Shown in pieces: positions 9,625 through 19,502 of a DNA stretch of 25,000 nt. The DNA is taken from assembly GCA_903813345.2 (NCBI GenBank), contig CAIIXF020000282.1, positions 1 to 25,000 on the forward strand. The letters are read 5' to 3'. The notes beneath the pieces are model-generated. The model searched no databases, was not told the DNA's origin, and saw only the letters and a program-made list of their open reading frames with translations. Both the position numbers and the translations under genes were made by a program. The stretch comes from Owenia fusiformis (taxonomy: Eukaryota; Annelida; Polychaeta; Sabellida; Oweniidae). Position 1 is the stretch's first letter. Every line of letters begins with the position of its first letter.

Positions 9625-9942
9625 ACACAAACTTCAAATGACAGTACATGCTGTTATGAAATTCTGTCGTGTCGCCAAGAAGAATGAACAATGGCAATTT
9701 TTTTATTAATCAGATTGTTTAATTTGTGACTTTACTCCTACCTCTCCAAAATGGGCTTACTCTAATCAACCTCAAGTCAGACTCTTCTCTATCCAATGAC
9801 TAATCCCTAAATTCCCAAATCTGTTAATCATCCGTATTATAGGTTCAAAGCAAGGGAGATCTCCATCCGTCTAGGAAAGGTGGAAGATAGAAGAACTTTC
9901 CTTATCTTCTCATGTAAACTTCGACGATCCCACAGAAGATCT

Positions 9943-11406
9943 GCTGTTTTTCTGCAGTGAAAACGAAATGAACTTCAAGCTGCCCATGTCAACGTGTTCC
10001 ATCAACTTACTGTACTGAATGACCCACCAGGCCCATCAAAGCCGAAATACACTGTATGCAGAGACATCTATTCATGTATATAGCATTTATTTAATAGATC
10101 TATAAAGACTACCATGAATGCGGACAAATAGTGGTGTTCATTCAATTCTGGCAATACTTTGCACTTGTGGCGTTCGTGACTAACTATGAAATGCATAACC
10201 CCATAGCGTTATATATCAAAATGTACCTATTCATATAGGGATTCTGCATCAAATTATAGGGAGTCAGGTTATCATGTTTCCGAGATATCAGCGTCCATTT
10301 ATTGTAATTCGCGTTTGCTAACATTTGCCCAGTCCTGAGATGAAAGCCAGATGCATAGTAAACATGCTATAGTCCATGGTATGACTCGGGAATATGAAGA
10401 AATCGTAGCACACTATAGCGCAGCGACATTTGAACCAATATTTGAGGAGATGCATATGTCTTGATTTTTTTAAAATACTGTTTGCTGAAAAATGGGGAGT
10501 CGGAGATTTTTTATCTGACTAACATTGTTCAGGGGTTTAATATATATAATGTATATTTGTCAAAAGTGAAATATGCGAGACCAAAAAGTTTTAGTTTAAA
10601 AAGAGCAGATGAAGTCCTCTTTGTGAGGTGATATTTGCAATGGATGACACAATTGGCATAGCAACAACTTAAAGTGTCTAATTATTGATAATAACAAAAG
10701 ATAATTCTAGATCTGTACATATCAATTTATTAATTCCTTTGTGTTTTCAATAAAATGTTGCATTTTCCTCATTATTCCCGCATAAGACGGTTTCTTTTAG
10801 ATGATTGTTTATCGTTTTATTGCGATTTAATTTCTCCCTTTGTCTGTTGTTTACTGTGACATCATGGTGTGATATTTAGGATGTGGTGACTTCTCGAACA
10901 CATCTACATGCGTTGTACACATGTATACTCTGTGTGCATCTTGTAAATTTAGTTACAACCAATTTTTTTCTTTTCCCTGCTATAATATACATTCAGGGGG
11001 TCGAAGCAGACATTGACAACTGTAATATCCTCCAAATCACCCATATTATTCTTGATTTGATCATGGTGAATCGTAACTGGGGGGGGGGACACAAACTTCA
11101 AATGACAGTACATGCTGTTATGAAATTCTGTCGTGTCGCCAAGAAGAATGAACAATGGCAATTTTTTTATTAATCAGATTGTTTAATTTGTGACTTTACT
11201 CCTACCTCTCCAAAATGGGCTTACTCTAATCAACCTCAAGTCAGACTCTTCTCTATCCAATGACTAATCCCTAAATTCCCAAATCTGTTAATCATCCGTA
11301 TTATAGGTTCAAAGCAAGGGAGATCTCCATCCGTCTAGGAAAGGTGGAAGATAGAAGAACTTTCCTAATCTTCTCATGTAAACTTCGACGATCCCACAGA
11401 AGATCT
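9943..11406 (+). repeat. 1.5-kb tandem unit, copy 2
   Basis: At 1464 bp this is very close to copy 3, with which it shares the catatagggattctg variant and a shorter poly-G. It differs from both sisters in the segment at about 10372-10497, where unrelated sequence replaces most of segment R. Confidence 0.92.
10372..10497. other. Replacement segment unique to copy 2
   Basis: After gtaaacatgct the sister copies continue aacgtgggaact, but copy 2 has about 125 bp of different sequence, rejoining them at atggggagtcgg. About 150 bp of segment R are missing in exchange. No target duplication or inverted ends are seen, which favours a deletion-plus-fill or conversion event over a simple insertion. 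Confidence 0.75.
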
Positions 11407-12891
11407 GCTGTTTTTCTGCAGTGAAAACGAAATGAACTTCAAGCTACCCATGTCAACTTGATCCATCAACTTACTGTACTAAATGACCCACCAGGTCCAT
11501 CAAAGCCCAAAGACACTGTATGCAGAGACATCTATTCATGTATATAGCATTTATTTAATAGATCTATAAAGACTACCATGAATGCGGACAAATAGTGGTG
11601 TTCATTCAATTCTGGCAATACTTTGCACTTGTGGCGTTCGTGACTAACTATGAAACGCATAACCCCATAGCGTTATATATCAAAATGTACCTATTCATAT
11701 AGGGATTCTGCATCAAATTATAGGGAGTCAGGTTATCATGTTTCCGAGATATCAGCGTCCATTTATTGTAATTCGCGTTTGCTAACATTTGCCCAGTCCT
11801 GAGATGAAAGCCAGATGCGTAGTAAACATGCTAACGTGGGAACTATTTGTGACCTACATCCTAATTTCCGTAACTAAAATGAAAGTGGAACTCCTCTTTA
11901 TTTTGATTCCAAATAAAGGCACACCAGGCTTGCTGCGTACCCGTGCAAGAGTAAATCAGAAAAGGGGTTAATGGGGAGTCGGAGATTTTTTATATGACTA
12001 ACATTGTTCAGGGGTATAATATATATAATGTATATTTGTCAAAAGTGAAATATGCGAGACCAAAAAGTTTTAGTTTAAAAAGACCAGATGAAGTCCTCTT
12101 TGTGAGGTGATATTTGCAATGGATGACACAATTGGCATAGCAACAACTAAAAGTGTCTCATTATTGATAATAACAAAAGACAATTCTAGATCTGTACATA
12201 TCAATTTATTAATTCCTTTGTGTTTTCAATAAAATGTTGCATTTTCCTCATTATTCCCGCATCAAACGGTTTCTTTTAGATGATTGTTTATCGTTTTATT
12301 ACGATTTAATTTCTCCCTTTGTCTGTTGTTTACTGTGACATCATGGTGTGATATTTAGGATGTGGTGACTTTTCGAACACATCTACATGCGTCGTACACA
12401 TGTATACTCTGTGTGCATCTTGTAAATTTAGTTACAACCAATTTTTTTCTTTTCCCTGCTATGATATGCATTCAGGGGGTCGAAGCAGACATTGACAACT
12501 GTAATATCCTCCAAATCACCCATATTATTCTTGATTTGATCATGACCATGGTGAATCGTAACTGGGGGGGGGGACACAAACTTCAAATGACAGTACATGC
12601 TGTTATGAAATTCTGTCGTGTCGCCAAGAAGAATGAACAATGGCAATTTTTTTATTAATCAGATTGTTTAATTTGTGACTTTACTCCTACCTCTCCAAAA
12701 TGGGCTTACTCTAATCAACCTTAAGTCAGACTCTTCTCTATCCAATGACTAATCCCTAAATTCCCAAATCTGTTAATCATCCGTATTATAGGTTCAAAGC
12801 AAGGGAGATCTCCATCCGTCTAGGAAAGGTGAAAGATAGAAGAACTTTCCTAATCTTCTCATGTAAACTTCGACGATCCCACAGAAGATCT
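11407..12891 (+). repeat. 1.5-kb tandem unit, copy 3
   Basis: 1485 bp, with full segment R and no retroposon insertion. A 6-bp micro-duplication (catgaccatggt where the sisters have catggt) lies at about 12541. Homology ends at agatct, followed by unique sequence. Confidence 0.92.
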
Positions 12892-14230
12892 TCAAAATAC
12901 GTGCTAAACATAATTGATTGCCCTATAAAAAATAAACCCAAGAGTAAACGGAAGAAGATAAACAAGTAAAATAAATAAAAGAGAAGCTTAAAGTCTGCGT
13001 ATACATGTAAACTTATTTCAGATATAGGATGTATGTATTAAAATTATTACTTGGATTTCCTTATACATTATTTATTTATATTTATTACCTAAAAATTATT
13101 CAGTAGTTCAAGATTATTTAAGTTATATAATAACACGTAATTATAAGTAATTTAAAACTAATACTTTAAGATTACATCACATACATCTCTGAACGTTTAA
13201 ACCTCTTGAATACCAGCCTCTAAAAGGGTTTGAAACCAGAGCATTTTTCATTTTCTGCTAGTTTTCTGGATATTTACATCTAAAAACACTATGTTTGATA
13301 TTTGATTTCATAAGAAGAGTAAACATAGACCCATTACATACATTCTAAAACATGAGTTGTGAAGATTGGATAAAAAATGCCAAAGTTAGAGCAGTTTTAG
13401 TGAAAAATTCTGTGACAGATATATCTGACGCTCTGGGTTCCAAATGGATTGTATTTGTGACAGATATATCCGTCATTCTGGGTATTCAAGAGGTTAAGGA
13501 CCAAGAAATATCATTTCAGCCAGTTGATGTATTCCTGCTATTAAACTATAAATACAATTCCAATTTTAAACCAGGGTTATTGATTTTTAAGAAGGTTTGA
13601 TTTCCAATATCACCCCGACAATTTCCAAACAGTCGTTTTTAGTAATCAAAGAGATCCAACTTAACTAGTCTAGAGAAAACTGATCTTAAGAATTGTCCAA
13701 ACCTTTTACCCAAAAAAGCAAACATTTTAACTAATGTCTGCAAGAGGAAAATGAAAATAAAATGAACCGAATGTATTATTCTGAAATAACATTGAAAATG
13801 GTTCCACTATTTAAACTGTCATTTTGTGGTCGTTCTTCACAAAAGTTCAGCGTCTAATAAAGCTCAGATTTCCTTGAAGTATAAACAAAATCTAAGTAAG
13901 ACTCTAGTTCTATGGAATAGAGCAGTCAGAACTCAAAACTATAATAAGTTTATATTCATCTTTTACTTTAAGCAGGAATTTGGTTCAAAAATCCTTCCCT
14001 GGTACTCCCGGCAGCTGATATGTTAGATGTTGTTGTATTTGCATTGTTTCGCAGAGAGAAAGTTTCAAATTATTCTATGGATCATCAATGAATCGACATA
14101 TTCAAATGCAATACTAAGTGTGCATTCTGTACATTCAATAAAACATGTAAAATGCTCTAAACCCTTGTGGAAAGTAGGTAAGTGACGGCTTGGTTTGCGA
14201 TTACATTATTCCATAACCACAGCCATTTGG
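12892..14230. other. Largely unique AT-rich stretch
   Basis: No gene is recognised. It has one small ORF (13352-13600) and, near 14172 and 14232, two similar ggtaagtga words about 60 bp apart just before the 84-bp array. Confidence 0.45.
13352..13600 (+). CDS. Unrecognised 82-residue ORF with an internal repeat
   Basis: The frame contains a direct repeat with 44-45-bp spacing, gtgacagatatatc.g.c, encoding VTDIS twice (at about residues 21 and 36). The start MSCEDWIKNAKVRAV looks protein-like and the rest is hydrophobic/basic. No family is recognised. It could be an exon or chance. Confidence 0.18.
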   Translation: MSCEDWIKNAKVRAVLVKNSVTDISDALGSKWIVFVTDISVILGIQEVKDQEISFQPVDVFLLLNYKYNSNFKPGLLIFKKV

Positions 14231-14275
14231 AACGGTAAGTGATGTGGAATTGGGATTATTGTGGGTAGAAAAAAA

Positions 14276-15830
14276 GCTTTAAATCATTCTCCATCAGAAG
14301 TGGTCTTAGTCATTCATTCACAACCAACTTTGATATGCTTTAAACCATTCTCCATCAGAACTAGCGTGTCCTATTTAATTTCAGTGTGTGGTCTTCGTCA
14401 TACATTCACAACCATGATATGCTTTAAACCATTCTCCATCAGAACTAGCGTGCCCAATTTAATTTCAGTGTGTGGTCTTCGTCATACATTCACAACTGTG
14501 ATATGCTTTAAATCGTTCTCCACCAGAACTAGCGTGCCCCATTTAATTTCAATATGTGGTCTTAGTCATACATTCACAACTGTGATATGCTTTAAATCGT
14601 TCTCCACCAGAACTAGCGTGCCCCATTTAATTTCAATATGTGGTCTAAGTCATACATTCACAACTGTGATCTGCTTTAAATCATTCTCCATTAGAACTAG
14701 AGTGCCCCATTTAATTTTAATGTTTGGTCTTAGTCATTCATTCACAACTGTGATCTGCTTTAAATCATCCTCAATCAGAACTAGCGTGCCCCATTGAATT
14801 TCAATATGTGGTCATAGTCATACATTCACAACTGTGATATGCTTTAAATCGTTTTCCATCAGAACTAGCGTACCTCATTGAATTTCATTGTGTGGTCTTA
14901 GTCATACATTCACAACTGTGATATGCTTTAAATCGTTCTCCATCAGAACTAGCGTGCCCCATTTAATTTCAATGTGTGGTCTTAGTCATACATTCACAAC
15001 TGTGATATGCTTTAAATCGTTCTCCATCCGAACTAGCGTGCCCCATTTAATTTCAATGTGTGGTCTTAGTCATACATTCACAACTGTGATCTGCTTTAAA
15101 TCATCCTCAATCAGAACTAGCGTGCCCCATTTAATTTCAATGTTTGGTCTAAGTCTTATATTCACAACTGTGATCTCCTTTAAATCATGCTCCATCAGAA
15201 CTAGCGTGCCCCATTGAATTTCAATATGTGGTCATAGTCATACATTCACAACTGTGATATGCTTTAAATCGTTCTCCATCAGAACTAGCGTACCCCCATT
15301 GAATTTCATTGTGTGGTCTTAGTCATATATTCACAACTGAGATCTCTTTAAATCATTCTCCATCAGAACTAGCGTGCCCTATTGAATTTCAATGTGTGGT
15401 CATAGTCATGCATTCACAACTGTGATATGCTTTAAACCATTCTCCATCAGAACTAGCGTGCCCAATTTAATTTCAGTGTGTGGTCTTCGTCATACATTCA
15501 CAACTGTGATATGCTTTAAATCATTCTCCATCAGACCTAGCGTGCCCCATTTAATTTCAATATGTGGTCTTAGTAATTCATTCACAACTGTGATATGCTT
15601 TAAACCATTCTCCATCAGAACTAGCGTGCCACATTTAATTTCAATGTGTGGTCTTAGCCATTCATTCACAACTGTGATATGCTTTAAATCATTCTCCATC
15701 AGAACTAGCGTGCCCCATTTAATTTCAATGTGTGGTCTTAGTCATATATTCACAACTGTGATCTCCTTTAAATCAATACATGCTCCATTAGAACTAGCGT
15801 GCCCCATTGAATTTCAATATGTGGTCATAG
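14276..15830 (+). repeat. 84-bp tandem array 1, about 18.5 units
   Basis: The unit runs tgtggtcttagtcatacat, tcacaactgtgatatgc, tttaaatcgttctccatc, agaactagcgtgcccc, atttaatttcaatg. Almost every unit is 84 bp, so frames stay open over several units, encoding LSHTFTTVICFKSFSIRTSV and so on. Units with ttga in place of ttta bring in-frame stops, and 1- to 5-bp indels occur, for example cacccccatt near 15295 and an extra aatac near 15775. A unit variant repeats at 14791 and 15211, exactly 420 bp (five units) apart, indicating multi-unit duplication. It is best read as minisatellite rather than protein. Confidence 0.93.
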
Positions 15831-15842
15831 AGTTTAGATTCA

Positions 15843-16163
15843 CTATATGCATAGAGTGTGTTCAACAGCGATTGCAATACTTGGCTATCTGACCATTGAT
15901 ACCTATAACATTCAAGGAAATTGTACACATACACGTTTATTCACCTTGACCTCAAACAGTTTATCCATAAATCAAGCAACAAATAAACCAATCAACTGTT
16001 TATTAGCTTCATACATTCAATTTCAATTCAGATGCCCGCATATTATCGACTTGCTTACGGCTTGCAAACTATTTTCGTTGCAAATTGCGGTGCGTCGACT
16101 GGATAATGGACCGGATTATAGTGATAAAGATGAGCTGAAAGTTGTCGTGAACACCTTTCAATC
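15843..16163 (+). repeat. T block, copy 1, separating the two 84-bp arrays
   Basis: This block starts near atgcatagagtg, runs through acagcgattgcaatacttgg, ttcaccttgacctcaaac and aatcaagcaaca to an 81-bp K core at 16045, and ends with gataaagatgagctgaaagttg and gtgaacacctt. The last part is shared only with the T block inside U2 (21888-22096). It lacks the gatgtcgta insert found in the copies at 17779 and 22636. Confidence 0.88.
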
Positions 16164-16165
16164 CT

Positions 16166-16335
16166 CAGTCTAAATGTGGCTTTTCAAGATTCAATAGACA
16201 ATTTTGAATGGATCTGCATGCATAGTACGAAAATAAAATCATCATAAGAGGTTTTAAACCATGAAATCGAATCTAAAGCCTGAAGAAAAACATTTTTGAA
16301 CCATTTTGTCGGTTGTATTTTACAATGTGCCTTTC
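16166..16335. other. Spacer, no feature seen
   Basis: Short stretch between the T and Y blocks without a recognised counterpart elsewhere in the window. Confidence 0.4.
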
Positions 16336-16665
16336 AGGATCGAAGAATCACAAATTCAATTGTGTTTCCACAAGCGCTCGAAAACTATAAACAAAGATCC
16401 TAAGACATCCAACGGACTCACTGGTTTATGAAATGGGAAGGTGCCCTTATAAGATGGTGTGTGTCCAACATGTAACAGCAAAATATGCAGAGAGTTTTAA
16501 GACACGCCATTGATATAGGTTTTTACAAATATCCATTTCTACATTCTTATTTCCCTCTTAGCCTCATAACATGATGAAACTGACACAGTGATTGTCCTAC
16601 ACATCATTGACAAGGCCACAACTAGCAATTGAATAATTGTACAGTCAGATGATACTTATGTCCTC
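16336..16665 (+). repeat. Y block, copy 1
   Basis: Same-orientation homologue of 20407-20668. Shared words are aatcacaaattcaa, gtgcccttataagatgg, tatgcagagagttttaag, acacgccattgat and atccatttctacattctta. Copy 1 has about 65 extra bases after aattcaa. Confidence 0.88.
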
Positions 16666-16693
16666 GTCTTGGTGTTCTTTCCCCCCTACATAA

Positions 16694-17479
16694 ACATCAC
16701 AACTGTGATCTGCTTTTAATCATTTCCATCAGAACTAGCGTACCCCATTTAATTTCAATGTCTGGTCTTAGTCATATATTCATGACGGTGATCTGCTTTA
16801 AATCATTCTCCATTAGAGCTAGCGTGTCCTATTTAATTTCAATATGTGGTCTTAGTCATACATTCACAACTGTGATATGCTTTAAATCGTTCTCCATCAG
16901 AACTAGCGTGCCCCATTTAATTTCAATGTTTGGTCTTAGTCATACATTCACAACTGTGATCTGCTTTAAATCGTTCTCCATCAGAACTAGCGTACCCCAT
17001 TTAATTTCAATGTTTGGTCTTAGTCATATATTCACGACTGTGATCTGCGTTAAATCATTCTCCATTAGAGCTAGCGTACCCCATTTAATTTCAACGTGTG
17101 GTCTTAGTCATATATTCACAACTGTGATCTGCTTTAAATCATTTTCCATCAGAACTAGCGTGCCTCATTTAATTTCAACGTGTGGTCTTAGTCATATATT
17201 CACAACTGTGATATGCTTTAAATCGTTCTCCATCAGAACTAGCGTGCCCCATTTAATTTCAACGTGTGGTCTTAGTCATATATTCACAACTGTGATATGC
17301 TTTAAATCATTTTCCATCAGAACTAGCGTGCCTCATTTAATTTAAATGTGTGGTCTTAGTCATATATTCACGACTGTGATCTGCTTTAAATCATGCTCCA
17401 TTAGAGCTAGCGTGCCCCATTTAATTTCAGTGTGTGGTCTTAGTCATACATTCACAACTGTTATATCCTCGAAATCTCC
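16694..17479 (+). repeat. 84-bp tandem array 2, about 9.4 units
   Basis: Same unit and orientation as array 1. Its units favour the variants gagctagcgt, ttcaacgtgtgg and catatattcac. The plus frame stays open for 195 codons from 16758, broken by a single ttaa at 17343. The last unit decays after acaactgttatatcc. Confidence 0.93.
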
Positions 17480-17778
17480 CATATTTTCTCATTGTTTTAA
17501 TAAATCAACTAACCAATACATTATTTCTTATCAATTTCCAATGAACTTTAATTCGGATTATAAGTGTGTCACCGAGTTGGCAAAAGGAGGAGGGAAGTTA
17601 GCGCAACAGATTTTGGACAGTCATATGTTTGATTTTGGCCATTTCCTGGAGATTTAAAAAGGTGCATATGTTAGGCGAATGCATTACCTCCAGGAAAATC
17701 ACTTCTAGAGACGATGAAATAATTTCGACTTTGAGACAGGGTAGATGCAAACAACCCACCCACATGTTTTTTCTGAAA
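17480..17778. other. Spacer between array 2 and the T-S block
   Basis: No repeat counterpart is found. A short frame covering ELAKGGGKLAQQILDSHMF (about residues 75-93 of the open frame starting at 17346) looks protein-like but is continuous with the array frame and unsupported. Confidence 0.4.
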
Positions 17779-17996
17779 ACAGCGATTGCAATACTTGGCT
17801 ATCTGATGTCGTATGACCATTGATACCTATAACATTCAAGGAAATTGTGCACATACACGTTTATTCACCTTGACCTCAAACAGTTTATCCATAAATCAAG
17901 CAACAAATAAACCAATCAACCGATTATTAGCTTCATACATTCAATTTCAATTCAGATGCCCGCACCATATCGACTTGCTTACGGCTCGCAAATTAT

Positions 17997-18206
17997 TTAC
18001 GTTGCGAATTGCGGTGCATCTCCCGAAAATGAGGCAGCCGGTTTGTTAAAGCTAGGATTGTAATTATTGGGTTTGTTATATGCTATATCTATTTCATTCT
18101 TCTCAACTAGCAGTTTATATTCCGACCACATGGTATCCTACATCTGCTCTATTTGTTGTAGGAGTTCATCAACCTCTCTCTTGTCTTTTTGGACATTTCT
18201 GTTACC
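17997..18206 (-). pseudogene. Decayed coding segment, copy 1 (coiled-coil-like)
   Basis: Read on the minus strand from an acceptor-like ttttcag, the frame gives GNRNVQKDKREVDELLQQ, then IEQM, a TAG, DTMWSEYKLLVEKNEIDIAY, an Asn/Pro-rich stretch (NKPNNYNPSFNKP) and a TAA, 69 codons in all. The first half has heptad-like spacing and a coding-like Lys/Glu/Gln mix; the TAG breaks it. A donor-like gcaac/gtaaat lies near the end. The family is unknown. It could be a retained exon of a captured gene or a piece of a retroelement structural gene. Confidence 0.4.
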
Positions 18207-18277
18207 CTGAAAATTCAAATGATGTGATTTACAAATACTCGTATTCGGCCTTTATCTAACCGAATTTTTTTTCGCAG

Positions 18278-18308
18278 TCATTTCCAAGAACCCCAGGTAC
18301 TTGATAAG
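18278..18308 (+). other. 31-bp segment flanked by consensus splice sites, copy 1
   Basis: A T-rich acceptor tttttttcgcag precedes tcatttccaagaacc...gataag, which is followed by a strong donor gtaagtga. The identical arrangement is kept at 23153-23183. It could be a microexon or chance. Confidence 0.3.
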
Positions 18309-18343
18309 GTAAGTGATGTAAAATCAAGATTGTCGTGGGAAAA

Positions 18344-18400
18344 ACCCTTAAATCATTCTCAATCAGAACCATTGGTGCACCCTCTCTAAATCTCATGTAC
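18344..18400 (+). repeat. Single-copy relative of the 84-bp unit
   Basis: Reads ccttaaatcattctcaatc, agaaccattggtgcaccctc, taaatctcatg, aligning with the unit's gctttaaatcattctccatc, agaactagcgtgcccc, atttaatttcaatg. It follows gtaagtgatgt...gtgggaaaaa, and a similar lead-in (gtaagtgatgt...gtgggtagaaaa) precedes array 1 at 14235. A second copy lies at about 23222-23278. Confidence 0.6.
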
Positions 18401-18600
18401 TACTCAGCATTAGATGAATCGTAATGCAGGAAACACGAAGAACATCAAATTCCCAAAAAGATATGAGCAGTTATCAAGCACATTTCCGACGTTCAAAATA
18501 ACATATTCTTGTTTATATGCTGATTTTTTTATTTTTAATTTAACGTTTCTGGTGTATTGCAACAGGATCGCATGTAATAACCACTTTGATTGATACGTCG

Positions 18601-18951
18601 ATGGGCTCTTCTATTCTAACGAATTGTCCGCATTTACTCTGATAATAATATTTAGGATTATTATAGCCATTCGGATGGTGCTTAGCATAGGCAAAGGTCG
18701 ATAGAAATATTAATTTTAAATAAAGATGGCATGGTAATCGATCTGTGTTTATCTATGTTTCTCTTTGAGAAAAGATAATACTTGACTTCTTTTTGTGCTG
18801 CCATCTTTATATCGGCCCAGAACCTATGGTGCTTAGATGTCAGCTGCTTGTGGATTTCTTTCCTTGCATTTCGAAGCATATGAAAGTATACGTTCTGAAG
18901 ATAAATGGTCTGACAATAATATGTCGGTGCCATTTACCCTTTTTCAATTTA
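18601..18951. other. Segment present only in T-S copy 1
   Basis: About 350 bp between gatacgtcgat and gattccgtaacc. Copy 2 joins these flanks directly at the shared word gatt. No inverted ends or target duplication are visible, so a deletion in copy 2 by short homology is at least as likely as an insertion here. The frames inside (18682-18933 minus, 18793-19017 plus) have no recognised domain. Confidence 0.65.
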
Positions 18952-19041
18952 GATTCCGTAACCTGTATTGCGGTTAACTTCTCCAAGACATATTTCAGAA
19001 TTAAACTGAGAGCTTAGAATGCTCGTCAACCTAAAATTATA

Positions 19042-19099
19042 TAGTCCATTTAAAAACCTGTAGTATTGTTCTAAATAACACCATAGTTGGCTTCTAGGG
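19042..19099. other. Short spacer
   Basis: Nothing recognised between the T-S repeat and the inverted R segment. Confidence 0.4.
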
Positions 19100-19260
19100 T
19101 ACCTAGTATGCCACTATTTGGTATCAAAATAAAGAGGAGGAGTTCAACTTTCATTTGAATTACGAAAATAGCGATGTAGGTCAAAAATAGTTCCGACGTG
19201 AGCATATTTACTACGCGTTTGCCCATCATCTCAGAATTGAGGAAATGGTAGCAAACGCGA
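19100..19260 (-). repeat. Dispersed segment R, inverted copy
   Basis: Its reverse complement matches 8752-8915 and about 11774-11935: cgcgtttgcta, ctgagatga, cgtagtaaa.atgct, ggaactattt.tgacctacat, aatgaaagt.gaactcct. Within this copy, cgcgtttgc at 19214 pairs with gcaaacgcg at 19251, an internal inverted repeat that the other copies keep only partly. It may be a small mobile element of unknown class. Confidence 0.75.
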
Positions 19261-19502
19261 GCTAATATGCCCTTTTAACCAGACAGAGGGTCTGCTCAGC
19301 TATGACCGCATGCTTTTTAAATGCATTTTTATTTCAATGACTGTACATCCAAATGAGGTTGGTCCCATAGTTATCTGACATGAGATGTTTTGTTTGTGGT
19401 AATAGTACAGGAGAACAAGAACATAATATCAAACAACAAAATAGTCATCATATCTCTAAATATCAGGTACACATGACTATGTTCTAGTTTTCACGAGATA
19501 TA
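19261..19502. other. Spacer, no feature seen
   Basis: AT-rich stretch between segment R and the fold-back element, without a credible frame. Confidence 0.4.

Larger units (their letters stand above)
8394..9942 (+). repeat. 1.5-kb tandem unit, copy 1
   Basis: The unit starts at gctgtttttctgcagt and ends at acagaagatct. Copies 1-3 are head-to-tail, mostly identical base for base, and join at the same point. Copy 1 (1549 bp) is the longest because of the 54-bp insertion at 9007 and neighbouring AT expansions, and it has a 17-G run near 9608. Its short frames are near-copies of those in the sister units, interrupted by indels, so the unit is probably non-coding. Confidence 0.92.
17779..19041 (+). 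repeat. T-S compound repeat, copy 1
   Basis: Starts at acagcgattgcaatacttgg and is nearly identical to 22657-23561 through T (to about 18020) and S (to about 18600). It then carries about 350 bp absent from copy 2 and rejoins it at gattccgtaacctg. S contains a minus-strand decayed coding segment, a plus-strand splice-flanked 31-bp segment and a single-copy relative of the 84-bp unit. Confidence 0.92.

Noticed and set aside
9430-12658. Recurrent frames on both strands in the three tandem units (about 66-98 codons)
   Set aside because: They are the same segment read three times; poly-G length and small indels change frame and length between copies, and both strands are open at once. Repetition is due to duplication, not coding constraint.
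14276-17479. 84-bp (28-codon) period suggested a C2H2 zinc-finger array
   Set aside because: Neither strand shows paired C-x(2-4)-C and H-x(3-5)-H spacing; only one Cys pair-like position per unit and no linker motif.
14276-17479. Regular array suggested CRISPR
   Set aside because: Whole units are repeated with no alternating constant repeat and unique spacer, and the context is eukaryotic.
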